In this document: piece after piece, positions 1 through 11,522 of the stretch
Layout of the letters: every line of letters starts with the position of its first letter
Position numbering within the stretch: position 1 is the first letter of the stretch
Assembly: GCA_029204225.1 (NCBI GenBank)
Contig: CM055109.1
Span: 43,213,054 to 43,277,053, forward strand
Origin: Diphasiastrum complanatum
Lineage: Eukaryota > Streptophyta > Lycopodiopsida > Lycopodiales > Lycopodiaceae
Direction: 5' to 3'
DNA: 64,000 bases
The notes under the pieces: generated by a model
Told to the model about the DNA's origin: nothing
Database searches by the model: none
Seen by the model: the letters and a program-made list of their open reading frames with translations, nothing else
Made by a program: the position numbers and the translations under genes

Positions 1-235
1 TTCACCATAAGCAATCACCAAGTAGGGAGGCGGAAAAAGAACACACAATATCACTCTATCACACTACTATCATACTGAATATAAAATGTACATATAAATC
101 TTGAACCGTGATAGAGAGAGAAAACCTACGAATAGACTAATAGACTAGCCTATGGCTAATTACAACTGGTAACAACTGTCAACATTAATGTACATTGTAA
201 ACAGTAACAATGAACTTTATCATTGATTTCTAACA
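1..235 (-). repeat. 3' LTR (5' part) of minus-strand Copia element, cut by window edge
   Basis: Read on the minus strand, a purine tract at 236-244 is followed at 235 by TGTTAGAAATCAATG, the usual TG start of an LTR. The sequence then runs off the left window edge. The placement directly downstream of the RNase H C-terminus fits a 3' LTR. The other end and the target-site duplication are not in the window. Confidence 0.65.
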
Positions 236-244
236 CTCTCCCTC
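236..244 (-). other. polypurine tract of the minus-strand Copia element
   Basis: The minus strand reads GAGGGAGAG immediately before the LTR TGTTAG. It lies after the RNase H stop region, where the plus-strand primer for reverse transcription is expected. Confidence 0.6.
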
Positions 245-245
245 A

Positions 246-2184
246 ATGATAAGATTACATTCTTCTATTCCTAATAGAGTACAAAACCTCTCAAATTTAC
301 ATCTACCTAATGACTGAGTAAAACTATCTGCCATCTGATCTTCATACTTACAAAAAACAAGATCAATGGCTCCATCAAGAATTTTCCCTCGAATAAAATG
401 ATAGTGTATTTTGATGTGCTTGGTTCGAGCATGTAAAACTGGATTTTTGGCAAGGTGAATGCAGCTCTGATTGTCGCAAGATGTAGTAGTCGCATCCACC
501 TGTGGCTGACCTAAATCCACAAGCAATCTTCGTAACCACACCGCTTCTTGTGTAGCATTGCTGAGTGCTCGATATTTAGCTTCCATTGATGATAAAGCTA
601 CTCATTAGAGGAGTTTTGAGTTCCAAAAAGACCCTTTAAGAATTCGTGGAAGATGCCTTTTTTATTATTAAAATATTATAACACTAATACTTTTGACTTG
701 CCATAACTTTTTAATCGTAGTTCAAAAGTATGTCATCTAACATATCATTGGAAAGCCCTTGTCGAGCGCTTTCCAATGCACCAAACTTTGCTAAATTTGG
801 ACTTACTACTAAAAAGTTATGCCATTTTTAGTATGGAATCAAAATGTGGACTCAAAAAGTTACGTTACGTAGATTTCAAATTTGAGTGCTTTGATTGGTC
901 CATGTGTAAGAAAAATTTGAGAAAAAATATAAAAAGAATCTTTACAAAGGGTCTTTTTTGGATTTAGAACTCCTCTAATGGTAGGTTGCTTTTTGCTGCT
1001 CCATGAAATTGCAGTTGTACCATAACTGAATGTATGACCACTAATAGATCTTTTGTCATCAATATTACCTGCCCAATCGGCATCTGTATAGCCTACCAAC
1101 ATTGGCGCTTGAGGCTGGTCATATTTTAAACCAAAATTCAATGTCCCTCAAATGTATCTGAGAGTACGTTTAACAGACTTCCAATGTGCTTGACTAGGAT
1201 CTTGCATAAATTGACTAACAATACCAACAACATAAGAAATATCAGGTCGTGTGTGTGTCAAATAAATTAAACTTCCCACCAGCTATCTATACAAATAAGC
1301 ATCCACTTTTTCAGATTCATCATATGCAGTAAGCTTCATACTGACATCCATAGGTGTACTCAAGGGCTTACAAACCTGCATATTGAACTTATAAAGCAAA
1401 TATCGTGCATATTTGCTTTGTGTAAGAAAGACCATGTCTTCTTTTTGCCATACTTTAATGCCAAGACAGTAGTGCATCAATCCTAGATCACTCATGTCAA
1501 AAGCATTGGAAAGATTTGATTTGATTTCATTAATTAACCTCTCATTACTTTCTGTAATAATTATATCATCCACATACAACACAATGAACACTATATCTGA
1601 ATCTTGCCTTAGAATGTAAAGATTAGGACCAGCATCACTCTTTACCATTCCCCTTCGCTTGAAGTGCTCATCAATGCAAGAGTACCATGCTCATGGTGTT
1701 TGCTTCAATCCATATATGGCTTTGTTGAGTTTACAAATGGCCAAATGATCTCTTCCTGTCTCAACAAACCTTTGAGGTTGCTCTAAATATACCTCTTCAT
1801 CCAATACTCCATTAAGAAAAGCAGATTTGACGTCCATTTGCTAGATTTTCCAACCATAGAAAGCAGAAATTGTAATGATAGAATGAATAGTTACCATTTT
1901 GGCTACAGGTGCGAAGGTCTCCTCGAAGTCTATAAACCTCTTGCAACTAATCGTGCCTTGTACTTGTTGAGTTGCCCATCCACTCCATACTTCGTCTTGT
2001 AGATCCACTTACATGTGATAGGCATCTTACCATCAGGTAGCTCAACCAAGTCCCACGTTTTGTTTTTCAATATAGCCTCCATTTCTATTTCCATAGCTGC
2101 ACGCCACTCCTTGTGTTCCTTTGCTTCGTTGAAAGTTTTAGGTTCTTGAGCCGTTAAGATGGATCCCATTAGGGCTAGATTCAT
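246..2184 (-). pseudogene. Copia pol relic: reverse transcriptase and RNase H
   Basis: Minus-strand reading order is the RT N-terminal block (CKWIYKTKY...KARLVARG, about 1930-2130), the catalytic YVDDIII motif near 1570, the LGIKV block, then a region ending in GYTDADWAGN (about 1090) and the RNase H end (DNQSCIHLAKNPVLHARTKHI, about 420-480). These are diagnostic for Ty1/Copia RT-RNase H. In-frame stops occur, for example at the start of the ORF near 1283. The RNase H region is split by a ~380 bp insertion at 602-980. The element is inactive. The integrase lies directly upstream at 2181-3320. Confidence 0.9.
602..980. mobile_element. MITE-like insertion with terminal inverted repeats, nested in Copia RNase H
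   Basis: The left end reads CATTAGAGGAGTTTTGAG and the right end reads, reverse-complemented, CATTAGAGGAGTTCTAAAT. Similarity continues inward through a CCAAAAA-GACCCTTT block, giving an imperfect terminal inverted repeat of about 35 bp. The interior is AT-rich with no convincing coding. The Copia frame (SWSSKKQPT before, ALSSMEAKYRA after) resumes on the two sides, so the boundaries are accurate to one or two bases. I see no clear target-site duplication. The transposon superfamily is not identifiable by eye. Confidence 0.75.
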
Positions 2185-3320
2185 CTCTCTAATCTTGCAA
2201 GAGGTTTTCGATTTCTACTTGATCTTCTAAGCTCTCCTTGCTCACTAGATTCAAGAGTATCTCCCTTCTTTGCACCATCTATGACTGATAAGTACCATTT
2301 AGGCACTCTCTTGGGAATTTTAGCATCAGGCTTGCCTTTGTCCAATGGATTTTCTATATCAAAATCCACTTCCTTCTTGACCTGTACTTTCGCTCCCTCA
2401 TCAAAAGGTTCAGTGATTACTTTAGATTGTTCACCTTGGCCCATCTCGTCAAATGTAGCATCCCTAGAAATTAAAAGCTTCTGTGCATTTGTGTCATACA
2501 TCCTGTATGCCTTGGCCTTCTCATCATATCCAAGGAAAATACACTTGATAGCTTTTGCATCCGATTTCCTTCGCTTCTCATCAAGAATATGAGCATAAGC
2601 ATCACAACCAAATACTCTCAAATGAGAGATATTAGGTTTCTTTTTAGTAACAGCTTGATGAGGTGTCTTACCTTCCACGAATTTTGTAGGACACCGATTC
2701 AGGATGTGCGTAGCTGTGCTACAAGCTTCTATCCAAAAGGTGTTTGGCAGACCCTTGCTTTTGAGCATCGCTCTGGCCATCTCAACAATAGATCTATTCT
2801 TTCGTTCTCCATTTTGATGTGGTGAATAAGGCATTGTAGTCTACCTCTTGATCCCTTGATCTTTGCAAAAATCAATAAATTTTATCGAAAAATACTCACC
2901 ACCTCCATCAGATCTCAAAGTTTTGATGCAACATCCTATTTGCTTTTCAACTAATGCCTTGAATTTCTTGAACTTAGCAAAAGCATCTGATTTCTTGCTT
3001 ATGAAATAAATCCAAATGCATATGCTATAATCATCAATGAAGGTGATAAAGTAATAGTAGCCACTAAGAGATCTAGTCTGCATAGGTCCACATAGATCAC
3101 TGTGGACAAGATTAGGATGCCATTGGCTCTCCTTGCTCCACTTTTGGAAAACCTCTCTTTGTGTTGTTTTCCCAAAATGCAACCTTCACAAATTTTTCCT
3201 TCAAAAGAAATATCAAGCAATCCTATAACTAGATTACCTCTTTTGAGAATCTGTAAACTTTGAGCACTAATATGACCGAATCATTGATGCCAAAGATCAC
3301 TTTGGGGTTCTTTGTAGATC
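2181..3320 (-). pseudogene. Copia integrase relic with GAG-pre-integrase segment
   Basis: Reading minus from about 3300, the GAG-pre-integrase LWHQ-FGH motif has an in-frame stop in place of the R. It is followed by CEGCILGKQ (zinc-binding), [15 protein letters not shown] and [10 protein letters not shown] (catalytic Asp and Glu context), then MPYSPHQNGE-KNR, RVFGCDAYAHI and the C-terminal part to 2181. The order matches a Ty1/Copia integrase and sits directly upstream of RT. A stop lies between the segments near 2835-2841. Similarity fades above about 3320, so gag and protease are missing. Confidence 0.88.
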
Positions 3321-3329
3321 AAGGGTCCA

Positions 3330-4520
3330 AGCGGAGGAAGGTAGACAAAGGAAGGCTAAAGGATGGAGACATTTCCTAATGAAACAGACCTGTTGTAAAT
3401 TTACCCAAGTTATGGCTTGTTGAAATTTACCACTTATTGAAGATTTTACTCCTTTTTTAAGTGAAAACAAGTTAAGAAAGTTAGTAGCGGGAGGGACTTG
3501 ACCAATCCATAAAGGATCCTCTCATACTCAAGTATTTATGACATATTCTTATGTGAGAGAATGGCAAGAGATGTGAGCTCAAATGGACACGATGAATCAA
3601 AGAACATTTATATGTAACCTCCCCACCTTCTAAAAATGATGTCAATAAGGGTCAAGAGGTTAAAAAACACTTACAACTTGACCGATGCCTCACTCCTCTT
3701 CCCCTATACTAGGTGAGGGGGTTCTCAAACATCTTCTGTAATGAGGTTGTAAGAAGGCCCAATTGAGCTTCTAATCCTTCCTTGGATTTTACTTGCTTTC
3801 ACTTCTCATATAGATGTGTGTTGCTCACTTTTGATGCTTCCTTAGGATTGAACATGCAATTGAAATCTTTCTCCTCATGTCAAACCACTTTTTCTTTTCT
3901 ATAGTAGAAATTGTGCGGCCTCCCTCAACGGAATCCATGTGCCTCTTCTTTATTACATGCACCTTTGGGTTTCGAAAGGTGCACGTAATAGAAAAATTAT
4001 GGCAAAAACAAGAAGAAATAGAAATTGTTTTCACGTCCAATCCGTCTTTTTGGCCGTTGGGCAATTGAAAGGGCCTTTCGCTGAGGGTGACCATAGTAAA
4101 AAAAAAGTCATGTTAGGGAAGGTCTATCTCCTCTTTCGTTCCATGGTCAAAAGGGTTGTCCGCCAAGGGTGTTAAGGTTAGAAATAAATAAAACTGTGAA
4201 GTTTTGTCTTCTCTATGTTCATAAGGGCCTTTTGCCTATGGACGGAAGTTAGTGCCATCCACCAAGAACAGTCCTAGCCTACAAGCACGTGCGCCGAGGG
4301 GGACGACGAATGCCCAACGCGAACTCTACCGACCTGCTGCCTATTTAGCGGGTGGGTCCCACTATTTTTTGTGGCGAGAGACCTTTGATGACCGGTTGCC
4401 CCTTCAGATAGTTGTCCCCTTTCATCCCTCATCTCTTGCAGTCACGATATGGATTAGGAACGGAGCAGCTACGTGTCAAAGGCATCATTGCAGGTGCCCA
4501 GTGTTGTACCCAGGGTTTTG
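3330..4520. other. no recognisable gene
   Basis: Mixed-composition intergenic DNA. A minus-strand ORF of 89 codons at 3825-4094 has no motif I recognise and overlaps a plus-strand ORF of similar length. I treat both as chance. Confidence 0.5.
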
Positions 4521-4527
4521 AGCCCCA

Positions 4528-4597
4528 CCTGCCATCCTGCCCATCCTCTTCCCCTCTTCAAACCTGCCCTCTTGCCCATCCTCTTTCCCTCTTCAAA
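4528..4597. repeat. two-copy 35-bp tandem repeat, pyrimidine-rich
   Basis: Two consecutive 35-bp units, each starting CCTGCC and ending CCTCTTCAAA, differ at four or so positions. A third truncated unit starts at 4598 with CCTGCTCTTC. No gene is associated. Confidence 0.85.
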
Positions 4598-5289
4598 CCT
4601 GCTCTTCACCCTTCACGTGTGCCTCTCCCATGATTTTCAAAGAAAATGTAAATGCCCTTCAGGCTTTTAGCTCAACACTTGATAAACTTTGGCAGTTGGT
4701 TTCAAATTGTAGTTGGTTTGAAAAATTGAATTTCATACAACTAGTTGTGTAATTGATTGTGAATTAATTGCACATTAATATGGGCTATAGGTTGGACTGC
4801 ACAAATTTTCTTTCAACTAATTGCCAATTAATATGGGCTACATTGTGCAAATCTTGGAAAATTAATCAAACACAATATTGTAAAGACTTTAATCCATATA
4901 CAATATATTAAACATAAGTTTAAAAGAAAAATTTGACGTCTACAATGAAATGAAATCGTTTCATAGTTAAAGTAAAAAAATGTTATGAGCCAGTGTTTGG
5001 GAAAACTCTTTGGAGTTATCCTATATTTTCCTATATACAAGTTCATGTATTGATTTTTTGAAATTAATACTAGGAGAATCTTGGATTTTGGTAAAAATAG
5101 CCTCATGAATCCTACAATTATACAAAATTGTCTAAAAGATCCTATTAAAACAAAATGTCTAAGGTACAAAACTGCGAAATTTTTTAGCTTGTCATCTAAT
5201 TTCATGCACTAATTCAATGAAACCTTAACATTCAACTCACAACTTCAACTCAATGGACTAATTTAATAAAGCCTACATTGTGTAACCAC

Positions 5290-5293
<4 letters not shown>

Positions 5294-5363
<70 letters not shown>
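5294..5363. repeat. (CT)n microsatellite, about 70 bp
   Basis: Uninterrupted CT dinucleotides run from 5294 to 5362. A longer tract of the same type lies at 22701-22889. Confidence 0.97.
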
Positions 5364-5364
<1 letters not shown>

Positions 5365-5724
5365 AACAATATGTATGGTATGGAGTTTACCTAAATTCAT
5401 AAAGCTAACTGATTTTTTTGGAATTTTTAAGAAACATGTCGATCATCTCCTGTCGAAAATCGTAAATAGATTCACTTGGGTAGTTTGGAGATCCATACTA
5501 TCACAAACCCAATGTTGTTAGAGGTTGGTAGTGTATAAAATGAAAAAAATTAAGGTATTTGGTTTAGGGCTCAAGTTGCATATCGAAGACAAATTGATAT
5601 TACTTTTTGTCCTATCAAGCCATTCAAAGAAAAGTTCCATTTCAAATCGTATGCCATCCGCAACTAAAAAAGTCATTTTCTTGATAACACTGCATCAACA
5701 CTCGAGGCACATGCAGTTACTTTG

Positions 5725-5890
5725 TCACAAACAGTTTCGTTTTGTTGTCATGAACGATTTTGTTACTTTGGATTTTCTTTTGCATGGAAGCTCACAGGAA
5801 CCTAGACATGTGACTACACATCACAAAACACATTTCATTCTAGCAATCAAGATGGCGAAAAACAAGGAGATGCGCCATTTGAAGAAGCAT
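5725..5890 (-). repeat. remnant of a Copia LTR (same family as the LTR at 44936-45661)
   Basis: The reverse complement matches the 3' part of the LTR at about 45525-45650. Shared blocks include CTTGATTGCTAGAATG, GTCACATGTCTAGGTTCCT and CTTCCATGCAAAAGAAAAT. The match ends before the primer-binding site. A plus-strand ORF across this stretch (5525-5938) is a by-product of the antisense LTR. Confidence 0.7.
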
Positions 5891-5904
5891 CCACTTGATC
5901 TTGC

Positions 5905-6120
5905 CCTTTATACCACTTACTTTTGCTTTTGCCCTTGATGAACATAGCCTCCTCTACAACTAGAGATGTTCATGAAGATCCACCTCTTGCTTGAAGTCTA
6001 TATTCTTCATTGATCAAGATCTCTTGAAGATCAATCAAACTTGTAAAGTCTTTTGAATAGCAATACTTTGAACAATGTTAGCATGAGCATCCAACAATCC
6101 ATTAAGAATAATTGCTGCTG
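5905..6120 (-). pseudogene. Copia gag fragment
   Basis: The reverse complement closely matches the gag of the element at about 23440-23625, including the segments for LDDHANIV, SLIDLQEILLNEE and VHQGK. The order gag then LTR remnant (5725-5890) on the minus strand resembles the deletion-type LTR-gag-LTR element at 36-38.6 kb. Confidence 0.75.
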
Positions 6121-6544
6121 TATCCATTTCATCCTGCTCTCATTAGCATCATACTTTCGAATCAAGAAGGCCTATATTGATCATAAACCACCGGAGCCCC
6201 ACCTTGGATAAGCTCACAAAGTTGAAAATAGCTTTCTGATCAAAAATCACAAGTAGCAGGCAAAAGTTGTGAATTATCATGGGCTGGGGTAGAGAGATGG
6301 CCATGTCCTAGTTGCACTTTCATCCATCTGCTGATAACACGTAGCATTTTAGATATGGTTGATTCAACAAATCATATACAGAAAAGAGTTCTCCACTATG
6401 AAGATCCTTCTTCTGGTGGGCGATCATTGTATCACTGAGCTGGCCATAAAAATCAAGCCTCCGTATGGTGGGCAATTCTCCATTGTCTTAAGACTTGCAC
6501 TAAGATGAGATACATGAGAACACTCTCAAATATGGTCCATTGAA

Positions 6545-6775
6545 AAATGACTATCGAAGGTGAAGGCACTGTAATATTGATATTCCAGCATGATCAATTC
6601 AAACTACTATCTAATGTTTTGTATTTACCTAAACTCTATGAATCTGCTATCAATAAGTAGAATCACTGATTTAGGTCATAGGGTAGAGTTTGAGTCTGAT
6701 CGATGCCAAATTAATGATAGGACAAATAAGATCATTGCACTCCAAGAGACATAGATACTTATATAGATTGGCTCA
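6545..6775 (+). pseudogene. Copia protease/GAG-pre-integrase linker fragment
   Basis: The DNA is clearly similar to 26998-27215 in the Copia element at 25.8-30 kb: the GTGAAGG-ACTGTAATATT start, GTATTTACCTAA, AAGTAGAATCAC and GATAGGACAAATAAGATC blocks are shared in the same order. This region lies between protease and integrase. The fragment abuts the LTR start of the Gypsy relic at 6775. Confidence 0.7.
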
Positions 6776-6911
6776 CTAACTTGACTATTAGGCATTGCGA
6801 CATTTAATTCTCGCAAAAAGGCCTAAAGTTCTTTTATTAACTTCTAACTAATCAAATAACTATGTGATCATTGGGTTGGACTTACACACGTAGGGTGCCA
6901 AATCCCTCTCA
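6775..6911 (-). repeat. 3' LTR (truncated) of minus-strand Gypsy relic
   Basis: The reverse complement matches the first ~140 bp of the LTR at 34600-35296 (TGAGAGGGATTTGGCACCC, then GTAAGTCCAACCC and GTGATCA). The LTR starts at 6911 on the minus strand and is cut at about 6775 by a Copia fragment. Confidence 0.75.
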
Positions 6912-9683
6912 CTTATTAACCATGGTTAGGATTGCATCGAGATATGCAAACCCTCCAATAGTATCCCCCACCAAAATTGGTGGCAGTCCCATGACACCTC
7001 ATGAGATTTTTATTTTGGACTCTGATTTGACCTTTATGAAATGGTATTGGACTTTCTTCATAAATTCCAAGCGCGGCTCGTTGAAATCTCTTATTTGCAG
7101 TAGAAAGCACTTATTGACTCCAAACAATCAATTAGTTGTTGTCCAAGAAATAAATTCATGTTTTTTTGAACCACCCAGCATCACCACACAGTAGTGCAGT
7201 CTGGCTATTGGCAATTGATCTTCGATTTGTCTGATGCCATCGAAAGTTTCGGATCAAAACAAAGTGCTGGTAATAGACAGTCATCCCATGAATTGACGCC
7301 AACATAGCCAAATCTTTTGCACAAAATGCAGACTATATGACCATCAAATTTGGTGAATTCAAATATTCTCAGTGAATAGGCTTGGAGAGCCCTATGAAAA
7401 TCCACTGAAATGTTTCAACTGGACCCTTCTCGGCATGGGAATATAGTATGAATAAACTTTCAGTTGGTGCAGGCTCGTCACATAACTCCTGATGAAATCT
7501 GTCGTTTTCTCGAAAGCAGATTTGTGCCATGGAGGAGCTGGAAGCTTATCCAGTTCCTTGCCAACTTCAATTTCGAACATTTTAAACTTTATTACCCAGC
7601 AACCGCTCGCAACTCTATGCTCGCCACATGAAAGGCATCCAAGTGGTGCTCTAGTCCATTGTTTAGCTTGTTGTTGTTGCCCGGCATCATAAATAGCCTA
7701 GTGCTCTGAAGGACCAATTTCTTGATCCATAGCGTAATTTCATTGCTCATTACCATTTGAGAGTCTGGTTTCATTAGATTCACAGGAGGAGCATGTTGTG
7801 CTTGTGGAGCTGGCAAAGCTAATCATTCAGAAAATCCAAGGCCAAAGTTTTGAGCCTGGTTCTTAGGATCAGGTCTGTTATAGATAGTAGATTTCCAATA
7901 TTGAAGCTTAACATATCTTTGTTGGATAATCCGAGGATTAAATGAGCAAAAAGTTGTTTCGTATTCCGTAGAGTTGCATAGATTACAAATAGTATCTGTC
8001 ATACGTCTTTTCGTTGTTGGACACTCATTGATGGTATGATTGCTTGCATAGATCGCACACCAAACATTTTCTTGACTAGGAAAAGTCGTAGCAAACTTTT
8101 CACCTACTTTAGCACTCTTGTCCTGCTGCTCTTTCCAATGCTTTCATTTTCTCATCAAATTGAGACTGCATCTTTTTCAACTGCATCTGCTACTTTTGAC
8201 CAAGTTTCTCAAATTCCTTAATCATCAACTATGTTGCTGCATTGATATTCGTGGATGCAATAGTGGTGGATGTTGTAGTGGGTTGCCCTACTGTATATGG
8301 AAGCATTTCAATATTTGGTTCGCATCAGATTTTTCATCCTCCTTCCGTATTGCATCATCCATAGCATGTTGTAAGGAAACATAATTAGTTCGATGTTTCA
8401 GCTCGCATCTATTTCTTTTAGGGAGATTTGCAAAAAACCACATAATCATGGCATCATTACTGATGTTTTGGAAAAAGGATCTTGATCAAGCGATCGACGC
8501 TTGGATTTCTCAAAATCAATATCAAATTGTAGTAAAATGCTCCAAAAATTTGACAGAGGCTAGATCTAGTAGATCGGAACTCTAACTAGTATTGGCAAAG
8601 GTTTTCTAGGATCGACAAAGGTTCTTCACTATTATTCTGGATAAAAATCACTTATCTAACCGTTTCTGACAGATTTGGTATATTAATACCTTTGTCGGAT
8701 GGACAATGCGTAAATCTGACAAAGATCAAACTAGGGACTGACGAAGGTTCTTCTAGCAAACAATAATGTTTTTGCAGCTTCGTGAGAATTAAAATGACTT
8801 TTGTCATGATCTTGATAGATCACCGAACTCAAAAGTGATAAAATACTATATTTGAAATCCTTAGACAAGTTGGCAAAAGTTCTGGTGAAGGATCAAGAGT
8901 AATATTGTTATTTTTACATAAAAGAGTGTTTTTTGACAAAAATAGATCAATATGACAACTACCATGAAATAACCTTTGCCCAACTCACTGATTATCAAAA
9001 ACAGTATATTGGACTAACCCTAACTTTGTAAGGTTTCGGCTAAGGTTCTTCTCAAAGAACTGATATTTTTACAAAAAGGTGTTAAACCTTCCACAAAAGA
9101 TTACCAACAGCTAGATGAATAGTTACTTTGGCTTTTTATTTTAGGTATTATCCTTCACAGACCTGACAGTAAAAAAATCTGAATCACACCTACGTGCAAT
9201 AAATCGGAAAAAGGTTCTTCTTTTGTTTTTCAGGATTTTTGGTGGTTTTCGGATGTTTTTTTGTGTTTTTTGTTCTGTTTCTGCAAATTTGTTGGGAATT
9301 AACCTTCGCCCTTCACACTGAAGTTTCTTTGTATGAAGGCGGTGTTGTTTGCAAGTTAGTGAAGGTTCTTTGCCAGGGAACAAAAATTTATCAAGATTGA
9401 TGACAATTTTGCCTCCTTCACCAAATTTGACAGAAAAAAATGAACAATTTTTGTAGGTTTATCTGATTTCTCAGATCCAAATGGATCTTAAGAATTGTGA
9501 TCTGTATGGTTTCCCCTGTTCAACAATCAAATTAGATTTCAAACAAGAAAATCCACTCCAAATCAAACAAGATATCTCCCAATTTAATCCTAAAATACAG
9601 TTTTAACCCTATTATGCCAAAACAAGATGCCTGAATGCAAACTGACATCCATCCAAACATGTTGAAAACTGAGAAATTGGTGT
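6912..9683 (-). mobile_element. internal region of a Gypsy (Tat/Athila-like) relic without visible RT
   Basis: About 2.8 kb lies between the 3' LTR start (6911) and the primer site (9684-9704). The section near 7600-8450 is homologous to the gag of the right-edge Gypsy element at 62050-62500 (shared antisense of WC-x2-C zinc-knuckle DNA near 8050 and 62160). A second Cys-rich stretch lies near 7300. The segment 8450-9680 is a long leader in which AAGGTTCTTC-like words recur. I found no reverse transcriptase, RNase H or integrase, so it is either deletion-derived or non-autonomous. The frames are heavily broken. Confidence 0.65.
7590..8450 (-). pseudogene. Gypsy gag relic with zinc-knuckle region
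   Basis: On the minus strand, short open segments resemble the gag of the element at 61892-62500: a KAQFD-type segment, then a WC-x2-C-x4-H knuckle (about 8060), then a second knuckle followed by the NPR-type linker (about 7880-7990). Stops and frameshifts interrupt it. The assignment rests on homology between the two elements. Confidence 0.55.
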
Positions 9684-9704
9684 AGCTCCCCAGCAACTTC
9701 GCCA
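9684..9704 (-). other. primer-binding site, tRNA-Asp type
   Basis: The minus strand reads TGGCGAAGTTGCTGGGGAG, close to the TGGCGCCGTTGCCGGGGA site known from Athila/Tat-type Gypsy elements. It lies four bases inside the LTR end (CCACTACA at about 9716-9709). Confidence 0.75.
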
Positions 9705-9708
9705 AAAT

Positions 9709-10125
9709 TGTAGTGGGTATTTCCTATCCTAAGCCTCAACCCTAGATCCAAGCACACAAGCATCAAGGAGATGAAGCTAGTTGTCATGCGAAGGTTCATT
9801 CCAATGAGAGCGATAACATATTTTATAATCTAGCATGTGCAAATGATTCACATCTAACACCTAAGATCCATTGACACTAAGCATTAACACTACATCCATT
9901 AACCCTAATCCACAACAATGATAGAAACTTATTCTTCTCTCTTTCCCTTTCTCTCTCACAAAAAACATAACAAGATTCAATCGCAATAAGCATCAAATCC
10001 AACAAATAGCAAATCCAAAGAAAACATGAGAGTTAGAGGAGAAAAGATGGAGAGCAAGGAAATTCCATATCCATTTCATAAGAGGGCCAACTTGCTTGTA
10101 TTGAAATGGAGCACTCTACGTGCCT
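9709..10125 (-). repeat. 5' LTR (3' two thirds) of the minus-strand Gypsy relic
   Basis: The reverse complement aligns with about 34880-35296, including AAACCCACTACA at the end, the GAGAAAGGGAGAGAG tract and the GGGCC-AACTTGC segment. Similarity stops at about 10125, where a Copia fragment begins. Confidence 0.75.
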
Positions 10126-10129
10126 ACAC

Positions 10130-11386
10130 TCAGAAAAGATCTACTATTAGTCTCCAAGATGGCAGATCTTGGAATTTGAGTTTAATTCAACAACAAGACA
10201 TGCCACATGATCGAGAAAATGACAAACAAGTTGCTGACGTTCGGATGCAGAAAAGGAAGCCTCTACCAGGCCAAGATAATCAGCAACTCTGATAGCATAT
10301 TAAATGCATTAGAAAATGAAGATCAGCTCTGGAACAAGAGGATGTATCATCTGAACATGAGGACCCTATGTGACATGTGCAAGAAAGACACAGTCATAGG
10401 TCTCAAGATATCAAGGCTCAAAACTGAGTTTTGCGAAGCTTGTCAGAAAGGCGAAACAACATCGAAATCCATTCACACATGAGGGAAGAAGAGCCAAGGA
10501 AGTTCTTGAACTCGTCCACTCTGATGTCTGTGGACCGATGAAGATGGATTCGCTCTCAGGTTTGAGGTGTTTTCTGACGTTCGTAGATGATTACAACCGA
10601 ATGACTACGATCTACTAACTAAAGAAGAAATCTGAAGTGTTCAAATCCTTCAAGAAGTTGGCATTTGCAGAGAGACACACCTCAAAGAAAATACAGATCA
10701 TCAGATCTGACAATGGAGGTGAGTACAAGAGCAAGGAATTTTCAAAATTCTGCCAAGTACAAGGGATCGAGCATTAGTTCACTCCTACATACACACTAGA
10801 ATATAATGGTGTCGCAGAGAGGAGAAACAAAATGCTAGTCGAAGGAGCCAGATGCATGATGGCACAGGTTCAATTGCCAAGTCAATTCTGGACTGAGGCA
10901 ATAGCTGCAACTGTACACCTGCAGAACGGATCAACAATGACAGTGCTGAAAAACAAGACACCGTATGACATGTGGACAGGTAGAAAGCCTGATCTATCAT
11001 ACGTACGTGTGTTTAGATGTGCAACATATAAGTACATTCCAAAAGAAAAAAGAAACAAGCTCGATGATAAATCAGAGCAAACGATCATGGTCGGGTACTC
11101 GAGCGAAACACAAGTGTACAAGCTCTACAACCCAACCACGAAAAAGGTTGTTTTGAACAGAGATGTGAAGTTCGATGAGTCCACATTCCATGGACTAAAA
11201 GATGAAAGAGGCCATAAGATCTTTACATTGCTTCCAATTCAAGAGAAAAGGGATAGACATCAAATCAGAATGTTGAGCCTCAGACTCCAAAGTAGTAGGA
11301 AAAAGAAGATCAACCCCATGAACAAGAAACATTCGAGTAGCAACAAAACGAACCTAGAAGGTCAACAAGGCAAAGACGACCTCTAG
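10130..11386 (+). pseudogene. Copia GAG-pre-integrase and integrase relic
   Basis: The plus strand reads a GAG-pre-integrase block (LWNKRMYHLN...CEACQKG, about 10327-10455), then HSDVCGPMK, FVDDYN, RSDNGGEYKSKEF, VAERRNK and FWTEA, then an open 184-codon stretch from 10832 through KTPYDMWTGRKP and NRDVKFDE. Stops in the catalytic core (for example near 10615 and 10775) show it is dead. RT is absent. The next feature is the LTR end and primer site of another copy at 11458. Confidence 0.88.
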
Positions 11387-11389
11387 ACC

Positions 11390-11457
11390 GATACGTTGAC
11401 AATGTTCGCGAATCATAAGAGAGAAGACGAACATGAAACGAAAAAGCTTCCGCGACA
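11390..11457 (+). repeat. 3' end of a Copia LTR
   Basis: A short stretch ending GCGACA lies just before the primer-binding site and resembles the terminal bases of the LTR at 44936-45661 (TTTTGCGATA). Only the last tens of bases are present. Confidence 0.55.
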
Positions 11458-11470
11458 TGGTATCAGAGCC
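11458..11470 (+). other. Copia primer-binding site
   Basis: TGGTATCAGAGCC is the standard plant Copia site complementary to the 3' end of initiator Met tRNA. It follows CA at the LTR end. Confidence 0.9.
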
Positions 11471-11522
11471 TACAGGTTATTACTACTGATATCCCAGCAG
11501 TGATTCTTCCAGACAACACAAT

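Noticed and set aside
4828-5205. 125-codon minus-strand ORF with hydrophobic content
   Set aside because: AT-rich DNA, no domain or motif, no promoter or relatives visible; best explained by chance.
5525-5938. 137-codon plus-strand ORF
   Set aside because: It is antisense to a Copia LTR remnant (matches 45525-45650 reversed) and a gag fragment.
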